A DNA stretch of 57,096 bases, from the NCBI GenBank assembly GCA_964440915.1, contig CAYTTV010000020.1:1-57096 (forward strand), in the 5' to 3' direction. Under the pieces are notes generated by a model. That model was not told the DNA's origin. It did no database searches and saw nothing but the letters and a program-made list of their open reading frames with translations. This DNA comes from CAMPJM01 sp964440915 (lineage in GTDB: Bacteria; Bacteroidota; Bacteroidia; Cytophagales; Cyclobacteriaceae). Position numbers and translations under genes: made by a program. Position 1 is the stretch's first letter, and every line of letters begins with the position of its first letter. This document shows positions 24,980 through 32,418 of the stretch, in pieces.

Positions 24980-25708
24980 ATGGATTTAACAAACACGACT
25001 ATCGGAGAGATCGTACGCGCTGACTATAGAACTTCCGATGTATTCAAGAAATATGGCATTGATTTTTGCTGTGGAGGCGGAAAGTCTATCGCCGCTGCTT
25101 GCGAAGAACAAGAACTTGACGCTGATTCTATCATTGAAGAGATCAAAAAGACTGTCTCAGCTGCCAAAGGAAGCGATAGCGGTCTACCTTACGATGAATG
25201 GCCCCTCGATCTTTTGGCCAATTACGTTCAAAAAATCCACCATGGATACGTAGAAAAAGCTATTCCCGTGCTTACCGCCTACTTGGACAAGATAGCGCAA
25301 GTACATGGCGACAGACATCCTGAACTGTTTGAGATAAAGACGCTTTATAAAGAAACTGCTGGAGAACTAACCAAACACATGAAGAAGGAAGAACTAATGG
25401 TTTTCCCTTACATTCAAAAATTGATGCAATTGGAAGGAGCTGGAGCAAAAGAGCTACCAACACCTGCATTTGGGTCTATCGCCGCACTTATCGATAATAT
25501 GGAGGAAGATCATGAAGCAGAAGGTGACCGATTTAGAAAGATAGCAGCATTGAGCAATAATTACACTCCTCCCCAAGATGCGTGCAATACCTATATGGTT
25601 GCTTTCCAAAAATTAAGAGAGTTTGAAGAAGACTTGCACTTGCATATCCATTTGGAAAACAACATTTTGTTTCCCAAGTCAAAAGCACTAGAAAAATCGA
25701 TAGGATAA
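24980..25708 (+). CDS. ric: RIC/ScdA iron-sulfur cluster repair di-iron protein
   Basis: A 242-residue RIC of standard length. The ScdA_N domain (residues 1-55) has GIDFCCGGGK with the double Cys. The hemerythrin-like part has KIHHGYV, VHGDRHPELF, KHMKKEELMVFP, EEDHEAEGD and HIHLENNILFPK, so every di-iron ligand is kept. It repairs Fe-S clusters after NO or peroxide damage in the cytoplasm. Its promoter carries the TTTTATAAAA operator candidate, pointing to repression by the Rrf2 protein at 29471 rather than the Crp/Fnr route used by ric1. It is convergent with the truncated haemoglobin gene. Confidence 0.95.
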   Translation: MDLTNTTIGEIVRADYRTSDVFKKYGIDFCCGGGKSIAAACEEQELDADSIIEEIKKTVSAAKGSDSGLPYDEWPLDLLANYVQKIHHGYVEKAIPVLTAYLDKIAQVHGDRHPELFEIKTLYKETAGELTKHMKKEELMVFPYIQKLMQLEGAGAKELPTPAFGSIAALIDNMEEDHEAEGDRFRKIAALSNNYTPPQDACNTYMVAFQKLREFEEDLHLHIHLENNILFPKSKALEKSIG

Positions 25709-25719
25709 TAATTGAATGT

Positions 25720-25751
25720 GGCTGCTATTATCTGTGCAGATATTAGTAGCC
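25720..25751. terminator. Hairpin between convergent ric2 and truncated haemoglobin
   Basis: A 14-bp stem (25720-25733 with 25738-25751) with one mismatch and one G-T pair lies between the two converging stop codons. It probably serves both strands. Confidence 0.5.
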
Positions 25752-25788
25752 ATATTATTCATATTTCTTGGCTCTAGCCTTCCTGAAA

Positions 25789-26202
25789 TCAACGGTTAGT
25801 CGTTGCTGACTTTCTATTATTAAAAATAGCCAGGAACATTAATGTCGACATTTTACGAGCACGATCTTTGGCTAGTGTCGCCTTTTCCCCTTCAAAGTTT
25901 TCATCAATTGTCGAGAACCATAATTGCAACCAGCGTCCAAAATGCGCCATGGTGATGCTATTATCCATTTCCATATCTACCTTGTTATGCGCTGCTAATG
26001 GGTTCCCCTTATAGACTTTGTGTGAAAGTAGTGTCCTTTCCCAAAAGTCTGTTAGCTTTTGCAAATGCGACGGCCAATCTTGAATGATGTGATTAAAAAT
26101 GGGCCCCAACGTTTCATCAGCCCTTACCTTAGCATAAAACGTGTTTACTAATAGGCTTATGCTTACCCTATCTTTCAGCTCCCTTTTTACATACTCTTCC
26201 AT
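25789..26202 (-). CDS. Group III truncated haemoglobin
   Basis: A 137-residue globin of the 2/2 group III type. The N-terminus (LLVNTFYAKVRADETLGPIFNH) and the WPSHLQKLTDFWERTLL segment are typical. The proximal His is probably in ITMAHFGRWLQLW, following the family pattern. Such globins bind NO and O2 and are linked to nitrosative stress in other bacteria. The gene is divergent from nirK across a 244-bp gap that carries a perfect Fnr-type palindrome, so NO production and NO handling may be switched on together. Confidence 0.88.
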   Translation of the reverse strand: MEEYVKRELKDRVSISLLVNTFYAKVRADETLGPIFNHIIQDWPSHLQKLTDFWERTLLSHKVYKGNPLAAHNKVDMEMDNSITMAHFGRWLQLWFSTIDENFEGEKATLAKDRARKMSTLMFLAIFNNRKSATTNR

Positions 26203-26262
26203 CCCTATAAATTTAAATCTTCAGGTTATCGTAATTATAATAACCAAAAATTTGATAAATTA

Positions 26263-26274
26263 TGATTTTAATCA
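26263..26274. promoter_or_regulatory. Crp/Fnr-type box between truncated haemoglobin and nirK
   Basis: TGATTTTAATCA, within the perfect 14-bp palindrome ATGATTTTAATCAT, is the best consensus match in the window. It could serve nirK (a -7-like TAATTTTA at 26321-26328 would place it near -63) or the globin, or both. Confidence 0.7.
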
Positions 26275-26446
26275 TATCATGGTATTTAAATAGCGTGTTA
26301 ATAGCATGAACCAAATAAAATAATTTTAATAAGATGCATGGTGTATAGATTGCTTTCGGGTAAGAAAAACTCGCCATATAAAAACATTTTAATAAAACAT
26401 TTCTTTAATAAGGAAGATAAAATCTCAAACCAAACAATTTATTCCT

Positions 26447-27883
26447 ATGGCGTGTAAGTATACTTTTATCAAATATTGTTCAATCTTAATTCTGGCGTTT
26501 GCAGCTAGTAGTTGTAACCAACAAAAATCAGACAAGGACGAGGGTCGAATAGTAGGTGAATACGAAGCTGAACTCACTTATGCACCACACGTCCCAGCAT
26601 CTCCTGGCTATGACCGTTCGCAAAAAGTGATCATCAACTTGGAGATTGTTGAAAAAATCGGCCGTTTAGCCGATGGTGTAGAGTACACATTCTGGACATT
26701 TGGTGGTGAAGTTCCTGGTCCATTTATGCGGGTAAGAGAAGGAGACATGGTAGAGTTTCACTTGCACAATCATCCTGACAACAAGCTGCCCCATAACATC
26801 GACCTTCACGCCGTTACCGGTCCTGGTGGAGGAGCAGAAGCCTCGATGACAGCTCCTGGTCGCAGCACCCAGTTTACTTTCAAAACTCTTAATCCAGGCC
26901 TTTATATCTACCATTGTGCCGTAGCGCCAGTAGGTATGCATATCGCCAACGGGATGTATGGCCTTATTTATGTGGAGCCAAAGGAAGGATTGCCTCCAGT
27001 GGACAAAGAATTTTACATCTTACAAAGCGAGTTTTATACTAAAGCCCCTTTTGGACAAGCAGGCCTTACTTCTTTTGACATGGGGAAAGCCCTTGCTGAA
27101 AATCCCGACTATGTTGTTTTTAACGGTTCTGTAGGTGCTGCCATGGGCGACAATGCCATGCAGGTAAATGTTGGAGAAACCGTTCGCTTGTATGTTGGAA
27201 ATGCCGGTCCGAGTCTAATATCATCTTTCCACGTTATAGGCGAAATTTTTGATAAAGTATATGTTGAGGGCGGAGGCCTTGTGAATACTGATGTGCAAAG
27301 CACCATGATTCCTGTAGGAGGCGCTGCAATCATAGAATTCAAATGCGACGTGCCTGGTTCATTGACAGTCGTTGACCACTCTATTTTCCGGGCATTCAAC
27401 AAAGGAGCAATCGCTCAGATTAATGTGATGGGTGATGAGGATCATGATGTATTCAGTGGAAAACAGAGAGATATCGTATATCAACCTGAAGGTTCTGCTA
27501 TACAGTCTATTACCCCTGCGGAAGCCCCTGCACCCATACCTGAGCGAACTTATGAAGAGAGAATGGTTCGCGGAAAGACCTTATATGAAACTAACTGTGC
27601 GGCTTGTCACCAGTTGAATGGAGAGGGCCTTCCGCCTGTTTTCCCTCCTGTGGCCAATTCAGATTACCTGATGGCTCAAGAGGATAAAGGTATTGGCATT
27701 ATTCTACATGGGCTTAGTGGTGAGATCACTGTAAATGGTGTAAAATATGATAACGTCATGCCTTCCATGCAGTTAGCTGATGATGAAATAGCGAGTATTT
27801 TGACTTATATTCGAAATACATGGGGCAACGATGGTGATCTTGTAACTGCGCAAGAAGTGAACAACGTTAGACATGGTAGGTAA
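26447..27883 (+). CDS. nirK: Copper nitrite reductase fused to a C-terminal cytochrome c domain
   Basis: A 478-residue periplasmic lipoprotein (lipobox Cys at about 23) that reduces nitrite to NO. Two cupredoxin domains hold the type 1 copper ligands H116, C157, H165 and M170 and type 2 His H121 and H156; D119 matches the catalytic Asp. The second domain supplies SSFHVIGEI (catalytic His) and VVDHSIFRAF (type 2 His). Residues about 370-465 are cytochrome c, with NCAACHQ (haem) and MPSMQLADDE (axial Met). The fused donor lets it take electrons directly from respiratory cytochromes. It is first in a tightly overlapping nirK-nirV-sco operon. Confidence 0.96.
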   Translation: MACKYTFIKYCSILILAFAASSCNQQKSDKDEGRIVGEYEAELTYAPHVPASPGYDRSQKVIINLEIVEKIGRLADGVEYTFWTFGGEVPGPFMRVREGDMVEFHLHNHPDNKLPHNIDLHAVTGPGGGAEASMTAPGRSTQFTFKTLNPGLYIYHCAVAPVGMHIANGMYGLIYVEPKEGLPPVDKEFYILQSEFYTKAPFGQAGLTSFDMGKALAENPDYVVFNGSVGAAMGDNAMQVNVGETVRLYVGNAGPSLISSFHVIGEIFDKVYVEGGGLVNTDVQSTMIPVGGAAIIEFKCDVPGSLTVVDHSIFRAFNKGAIAQINVMGDEDHDVFSGKQRDIVYQPEGSAIQSITPAEAPAPIPERTYEERMVRGKTLYETNCAACHQLNGEGLPPVFPPVANSDYLMAQEDKGIGIILHGLSGEITVNGVKYDNVMPSMQLADDEIASILTYIRNTWGNDGDLVTAQEVNNVRHGR

Positions 27884-28685
27884 ATTTTGCTATATTATTA
27901 AATACATTTATTGGTGTATTATCTTACTAATGCCAACGCTTGTCATTGGACAAATCGCTCTCCCTCAGGGCTCAGCAGTCGTGCCAGAGGGAGAGCATAC
28001 TTTGTTTTTTGAAAGCAGGAGTGGAAAGACAGTCGATATCCCTACTTTTGAAATGGATGTACGGGCAGTTACAAATGAAGAGTTTCTTGAATTTGTAACA
28101 GCAAACCCAGAATGGTCAAAATCACAAGTTCCTAGAATATTTGCCGACAAAGGCTATCTCAGACACTGGGAAAGCGATTTCGACATTGGTCACCGATTCG
28201 ATCAAATCAGAAATAGTCCTGTTACAAATGTGTCATGGCATGCTGCCAATGCATATTGCAAATGGAAAGGCAAACGCCTGCCAACATCAGATGAATGGGA
28301 ATATGCTGGTAGTGCCGCAATTCAGGGAGAAGACCGGCCGCTTGAAGAAATAATCTTGGAATGGTATAGCAAACCGACACCTCCGGTACTGCCCTCTGTA
28401 GGTTCAACCTTCGAAAATATTTTTGGAATTCACGACATGCATGGACTGATATGGGAATGGACTTATGATTTCAACAGTATAGTAATGGATGGCGATTCCA
28501 GAAGTAATGAGGCCATCAAGCGGGAGTTGTTTTGTGCCTCAGGTTCCTTTGGAGCAGCCAACAAAGAGGATTATGCCTCATTTATGCGTTTCGCCTATAG
28601 AGGAAGCTTGAAATCCAACTATACCGTCAGCAACCTTGGGTTCAGATGTGCCCAGGACATAAACATAAAGCAACATGAAAATTAG
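27873..28685 (+). CDS. nirV: NirV-like formylglycine-generating-enzyme-fold protein
   Basis: A 270-residue exported protein (hydrophobic signal about residues 8-27) with the FGE-sulfatase/SUMF1 fold: VTNEEFLEFV, NVSWHAANAYCKWKGKRLPT, WEYAGSA, and the final SNLGFRCAQD. The catalytic Cys pair of true formylglycine-generating enzymes is missing (DYASFMRFAYRG where Cys would lie), so it is not expected to modify sulfatases. NirV proteins with this fold follow nirK in other denitrifiers, where their role is unclear. The start overlaps nirK by 11 bases and the end overlaps sco by 11, showing translational coupling. Confidence 0.82.
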   Translation: MVGKFCYIIKYIYWCIILLMPTLVIGQIALPQGSAVVPEGEHTLFFESRSGKTVDIPTFEMDVRAVTNEEFLEFVTANPEWSKSQVPRIFADKGYLRHWESDFDIGHRFDQIRNSPVTNVSWHAANAYCKWKGKRLPTSDEWEYAGSAAIQGEDRPLEEIILEWYSKPTPPVLPSVGSTFENIFGIHDMHGLIWEWTYDFNSIVMDGDSRSNEAIKRELFCASGSFGAANKEDYASFMRFAYRGSLKSNYTVSNLGFRCAQDINIKQHEN

Positions 28686-29280
28686 TGTACATATATTGTA
28701 TTCAGTACTTTTATCCTGCTTCACCTTGATACTTTTAGGGGCTTGTTCTTCCAAAAACGAACAAGAGGCAAAAACTGAAAAGGAGAAAGAAGTATTGGAT
28801 GACGAATCTATTTACCAAGTACCTGGAGAGTGGCGCAATCAAAACAATGCCCCTTTCCAACTTACTGACCTTAATGGAAAATTGCCTGTTATATCCATGA
28901 TTTTCACTAATTGCGGATATGCATGCCCCAGAATAGTGGCTGATATGCAAAACATAGAAGAGCAGGTGCCGCAAGATAAAAAGGACGAAGTTGTATTCGT
29001 GCTCATCTCATTTGACACGGAAAGAGATCATCCTGAACGTCTTAAAAGCTTCTCCAAAGAAATGGCACTAGGGGAAAATTGGATATTGCTCCATGGAAAC
29101 GATGAAGATGTAAGAACAATTTCCATGTTATTGGATATCAAATATAAGAAACAACCCAATGGCGACTTTGCTCACTCCAATAGCATTACCCTCCTCAACA
29201 AAAAAGGTGTAATCCTTTCTCAAGTTGAAGGTCTTGGAAGCAATCCTCAACCCATATTGAACAAACTCCAAACGCTTTAA
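28675..29280 (+). CDS. SCO1/SenC-family copper chaperone lipoprotein
   Basis: A 201-residue thioredoxin-fold protein anchored by a lipoprotein signal (lipobox Cys near 24). Copper ligands are in FTNCGYACPRIV (CxxxC) and the downstream His in DFAHSNSITLLN. SCO proteins deliver copper to cytochrome oxidase; being last in the nirK-nirV-sco operon, this copy probably helps load copper into NirK. It overlaps nirV by 11 bases. A long inverted repeat begins 11 bases after its stop. Confidence 0.92.
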   Translation: MKISVHILYSVLLSCFTLILLGACSSKNEQEAKTEKEKEVLDDESIYQVPGEWRNQNNAPFQLTDLNGKLPVISMIFTNCGYACPRIVADMQNIEEQVPQDKKDEVVFVLISFDTERDHPERLKSFSKEMALGENWILLHGNDEDVRTISMLLDIKYKKQPNGDFAHSNSITLLNKKGVILSQVEGLGSNPQPILNKLQTL

Positions 29281-29290
29281 GAAACAAACT

Positions 29291-29340
29291 ATAACACATT
29301 TTTATAAAAGATTTGAATGTCTTTTATAAAAATGTGTTAT
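29291..29340. repeat. Perfect inverted repeat, 21-bp arms with an 8-base loop
   Basis: Arms 29291-29311 and 29320-29340 are exact complements around TTTGAATG. Each arm contains TTTTATAAAA, the same palindrome as in the ric2 promoter spacer; the right copy is 29322-29331. As RNA it is an AU-rich hairpin that could end the nirK operon. As DNA, TTTG (29312-29315) and a TATATTGC-like -7 (29338-29345) suggest a promoter for the Rrf2 gene with a double operator. Confidence 0.7.
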
Positions 29341-29470
29341 ATTGCTTTTATCTCTGTAAGAACACGATGTCTCTACAAGGATTAAAGTAATCTTGACTTA
29401 TAGTGTCCCAATCGAGTAACATTAAAATAGGTCAATTTTTGGATTTTAATTCCAATACACTAACACACTT

Positions 29471-29905
29471 ATGATTTCTAAAGCCTGCAAATATGGGATC
29501 CGCGCAACTATATTCATTGCTTCTAAAGCGAATGAAAATGTAAAGCCGGGTGTAAAAGAGATCGCTAAACAGATAGATGCCCCAGTAGCATTTACGGCCA
29601 AGATTCTTCAGTCGCTCAACAAACACGGCGTCATCACTTCCATAAAAGGACCTTATGGAGGTTTCGTATGTGGGCCACACCAATTGAGCCTTCCTGTAAT
29701 TGAAATCATCAAAGCCATAGACGGCCTTAGCATTTTTAAAGAATGTGGACTCGGGCTCAAAGAGTGCTCTGACGCCCACCCATGCCCCATGCACCATAAA
29801 TATGCCAAAAGCCGTGATGCCTTGAAAAAATCATTTCAAGAGACTACCATAGGTACGCTTGCAGGAAATTTAAAAGAGGGAATAGTTTATGTAAACAATG
29901 TATAA
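29471..29905 (+). CDS. Rrf2-family transcriptional regulator (NsrR/IscR-like)
   Basis: A 144-residue winged-helix regulator. The N-terminus MISKACKYGIRATIFIASKA and the helix-turn-helix VKEIAKQIDAPVAFTAKILQSL are typical, followed by the wing IKGPYGGFVCG. Three Cys in ECGLGLKECSDAHPCPMH (Cx6Cx5C) can hold an Fe-S cluster, which in NsrR reacts with NO and in IscR reports cluster supply. The candidate operator TTTTATAAAA lies in its own leader and in the ric2 promoter. Its place after nirK-nirV-sco suggests an NO-responsive repressor of Fe-S repair. Which of the two sensing modes applies cannot be told. Confidence 0.9.
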   Translation: MISKACKYGIRATIFIASKANENVKPGVKEIAKQIDAPVAFTAKILQSLNKHGVITSIKGPYGGFVCGPHQLSLPVIEIIKAIDGLSIFKECGLGLKECSDAHPCPMHHKYAKSRDALKKSFQETTIGTLAGNLKEGIVYVNNV

Positions 29906-29920
29906 AGTTTTTTTATACAT
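29898..29920. promoter_or_regulatory. Palindrome overlapping the end of the Rrf2 gene
   Basis: ATGTATAAA (29898-29906) pairs perfectly with 29912-29920 around GTTTT. The right arm runs into TACATTTG (29916-29923), an exact TAnnTTTG -7 box. It may be a terminator for rrf2 or a promoter/operator for something in the following gap. Confidence 0.45.
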
Positions 29921-30484
29921 TTGCAATGCGGTATCAAACATGTATACCAACTCCAGGATATGCTTCCCATTAGTGGCTCATCAAGAACACTTCACTGTTC
30001 TTAACCAGAAGCAATCCATATTAGTACATCTAAGGGTTCAGCACAATTGTGCCGTTGCCCAGACAGTCACTATCTGCCAGGCCAAGGACAGGTCCTAGCG
30101 CAAGCCGGTGTCAGAATAGAAATTATCGATATGAGGAAAACTTTGACAAATTCATTTCCTTTCCATTCATCAATGGATTGCCCCTAACGATAGGTCATCC
30201 CTCAAAATATGGCTAAAGCACAATTGCCTGTAGGCAGTGCTTATCCTATCCTTCCTGACAAATCCAACAAATTCACATATAATGAGTAATTTATATATAA
30301 ACAATCCTGCGTTGCGGCCGAGAGCTAGCAACATCTCGCAATCACTTTTTTTCCATTTGTTCTTCCGTTTTAAGGACTAACAATAGAACTAACGATTGCA
30401 CAAATTTTTCTGCCTATATTCCTATAGTGCTATGAAAAATTATTTTTACTTTTTCCTATATTTGCCCAAATTAAACCCTGAAAA
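29906..30484. other. Gap of about 580 bp without a convincing gene
   Basis: The short plus-strand frame 29898-30098 has unlikely composition. Around 30090-30200 a few frames read protein-like for 15-30 codons (for example NFDKFISFPFINGLPL) but are interrupted, which may be an eroded gene. The last 60 bp hold the gdhA promoter. Confidence 0.45.
30457..30464 (+). promoter_or_regulatory. -7 box of gdhA
   Basis: TATATTTG fits TAnnTTTG exactly, 20 bases before the gdhA start. No matching TTTG is found at the usual -33 distance. Confidence 0.5.
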
Positions 30485-31840
30485 ATGTCAAAAGAAGAAA
30501 TAATTGCCCGAGTAAGAAAGCGAAACCCCAATGAAACAGAATTCTTGCAGGCAGTAGAAGAAGTAATAGACTCGGTGAGCAGAGTGCTAGAAAAACATCC
30601 CGAATACAGTAATCTTAAGATTTTAGACAGGATGATAGAACCAGAGCGCATGATATCTTTTCGTGTAGTTTGGCTAGATGATTCTGGTGAGATCCAAATC
30701 AACAGAGGGTATAGAGTTCAAATGAATTCTGCGATAGGACCCTACAAGGGGGGCTTGAGGTTTCACCGCTCTGTAAACTTCAGTATCCTCAAATTTCTGG
30801 CTTTTGAACAGATCTTTAAAAATGCCTTGACCAGCTTACCTATGGGAGGAGGCAAAGGTGGCTCTGATTTTGACCCAAAGGGCAAGTCTGATGCAGAAAT
30901 CATGCGTTTTTGCCAGGCTTTCATGCTTGAGCTTCACAGACACATAGGCGACTTTACAGATGTTCCTGCTGGCGATATTGGCGTAGGGTCTCGTGAAATA
31001 GGTTATCTTTTTGGTATGTACAAAAAGATCAAAAATGAATTTACAGGTATCATTACTGGAAAAGGAGAACACTGGGGTGGAAGCGCCATTAGGCCAGAAG
31101 CCACTGGATATGGCTTGATCTATTTTGCTTCTAACATGTTGGCAGTAAAAGGTGATTCGCTCAAAGGAAAGCGTTGTATTGTATCCGGTTCTGGCAATGT
31201 GGCGCAATTTGCCATAGAAAAAATATTGGACGAGGGCGGCATTCCTATCAGCGTATCAGATTCTACAGGTTTTATTTTGGACAATGACGGTATAGACTAT
31301 GAAAAGCTTAGCTGCATTAAGAAGATAAAAAACCATGAGCGAGGAAGGATTCAACGTTATACAGATGTTTATCCCAATGCAAAATATACGATTTACGAAC
31401 CAGGTGAAACTTTCAATCCACTTTGGAAAGTAGAAGCTGATTGCGTATTTCCATGTGCTACTCAGAATGAAATTAATGAAGAAGATGCCCGCAATATTGT
31501 AGCCAATAATGCCATATTGCTGGCTGAAGGTGCCAACATGCCCTGTACGCCAAAAGCGATCGACATCATGCAGAAGTCGGAGATGCTGTATGCTCCAGGG
31601 AAAGCAGCCAATGCAGGTGGCGTGGCTGTATCGGGTCTAGAAATGACTCAGAACAGAATGGGCGTATATTGGAACAGGGATAATGTAGACCAGCGCTTAA
31701 AAGTAATCATGAAAAATATTCATGATGTATGTTTAAAGGCAGCAGAGGATTATGGTGTACCAGGAAATTATCTTGAAGGAGCCAACATTTTTGCATTCTT
31801 AAAAGTAGCCGAAGCCATGAAAGCCCAAGGTCTGGTTTAG
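30485..31840 (+). CDS. gdhA: NADP-type glutamate dehydrogenase
   Basis: A 451-residue enzyme that makes glutamate from 2-oxoglutarate and ammonium, normally with NADPH for assimilation. The motif YKGGLRFHRSVN and the catalytic Lys region LPMGGGKGGSDFDPKGKSD are in the N-terminal half; the nucleotide-binding GSGNVAQFAIEK is near residue 237. Length and the SVNFSILKFLAFEQ segment fit the hexameric NADP-specific type. It has its own promoter and a hairpin after the stop, and looks independent of the NO island to its left. Confidence 0.95.
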   Translation: MSKEEIIARVRKRNPNETEFLQAVEEVIDSVSRVLEKHPEYSNLKILDRMIEPERMISFRVVWLDDSGEIQINRGYRVQMNSAIGPYKGGLRFHRSVNFSILKFLAFEQIFKNALTSLPMGGGKGGSDFDPKGKSDAEIMRFCQAFMLELHRHIGDFTDVPAGDIGVGSREIGYLFGMYKKIKNEFTGIITGKGEHWGGSAIRPEATGYGLIYFASNMLAVKGDSLKGKRCIVSGSGNVAQFAIEKILDEGGIPISVSDSTGFILDNDGIDYEKLSCIKKIKNHERGRIQRYTDVYPNAKYTIYEPGETFNPLWKVEADCVFPCATQNEINEEDARNIVANNAILLAEGANMPCTPKAIDIMQKSEMLYAPGKAANAGGVAVSGLEMTQNRMGVYWNRDNVDQRLKVIMKNIHDVCLKAAEDYGVPGNYLEGANIFAFLKVAEAMKAQGLV

Positions 31841-31847
31841 AAGCAAA

Positions 31848-31880
31848 TGAGCTCTCTTCACTGGTCGTGGAGAGAGCTCA
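31848..31880. terminator. Hairpin between gdhA and the convergent membrane protein
   Basis: A 14-bp stem (31848-31861 with 31867-31880, one G-T) lies between the converging stops. There is no T run on either side, so it may act on both transcripts only weakly. Confidence 0.55.
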
Positions 31881-31890
31881 ACCTGTTTGG

Positions 31891-32361
31891 TTATCTGGTC
31901 TGTGCGACTTTCTCCTCAATCTGATCAGGAAGCCTATACCCAATCTTTGCAAAAAGACCAAAAATGATATGTGCCACTAGGAGTTGCATATAGAAACCTT
32001 TATAGTGAGTTTTGGGAGGGTTTGGGTGTGCCGAAAAGAAAGTCTTCCAACCCATTATGCCAATAACTCCACTAATAGCCCCCATGACCAAACTACTTTT
32101 AACTGTAGGAGAAATGGGCGTTTTCCTCCAAATATAATCATACACGGCAGAGAATGTAAATCCTACTGCATAGTGCATGAGCCACCCGGTGGGATGCTTT
32201 TTTGATATTTTTGATGAATTGATCGGTGCCTTATCCACCAGTTTGTTGAGCAATTCAGGTTCTCTGTATTGCCTTTGCTCCTTATTGGCAACACCATAGC
32301 TATAAAGTGTCATAAATGTTGTTCCAATAGCTCCGGCCAATGCAATCCTTAATATATTCAT
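31891..32361 (-). CDS. Integral membrane protein of unknown function
   Basis: A 156-residue protein with about four hydrophobic segments (residues 5-23, 63-80, 90-108 and 122-142). HPTGWLMHYAVGFTFSAVYD and a C-terminal PDQIEEK tail stand out. It resembles small DUF1440/DUF2938-like membrane proteins only loosely, and no function can be proposed. It is convergent with gdhA. Confidence 0.65.
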   Translation of the reverse strand: MNILRIALAGAIGTTFMTLYSYGVANKEQRQYREPELLNKLVDKAPINSSKISKKHPTGWLMHYAVGFTFSAVYDYIWRKTPISPTVKSSLVMGAISGVIGIMGWKTFFSAHPNPPKTHYKGFYMQLLVAHIIFGLFAKIGYRLPDQIEEKVAQTR

Positions 32362-32418
32362 ACGGCTAAATGTTTTGATATATAGAATAAAATCTAAGCT
32401 TCATATGTTTAAAAACAG

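Noticed and set aside
26331..26339. AAGATGCAT, like a proteobacterial NsrR half-site, before nirK
   Set aside because: Single half-site without a partner, and the local Rrf2 protein seems to use a different operator.
27873..28685. True sulfatase-activating enzyme
   Set aside because: The catalytic Cys pair is absent and there is no sulfatase nearby; the nirK linkage fits NirV.
29898..30098. 66-residue plus-strand frame after rrf2
   Set aside because: It begins inside the palindrome and has no protein-like pattern or homology that I recognise.
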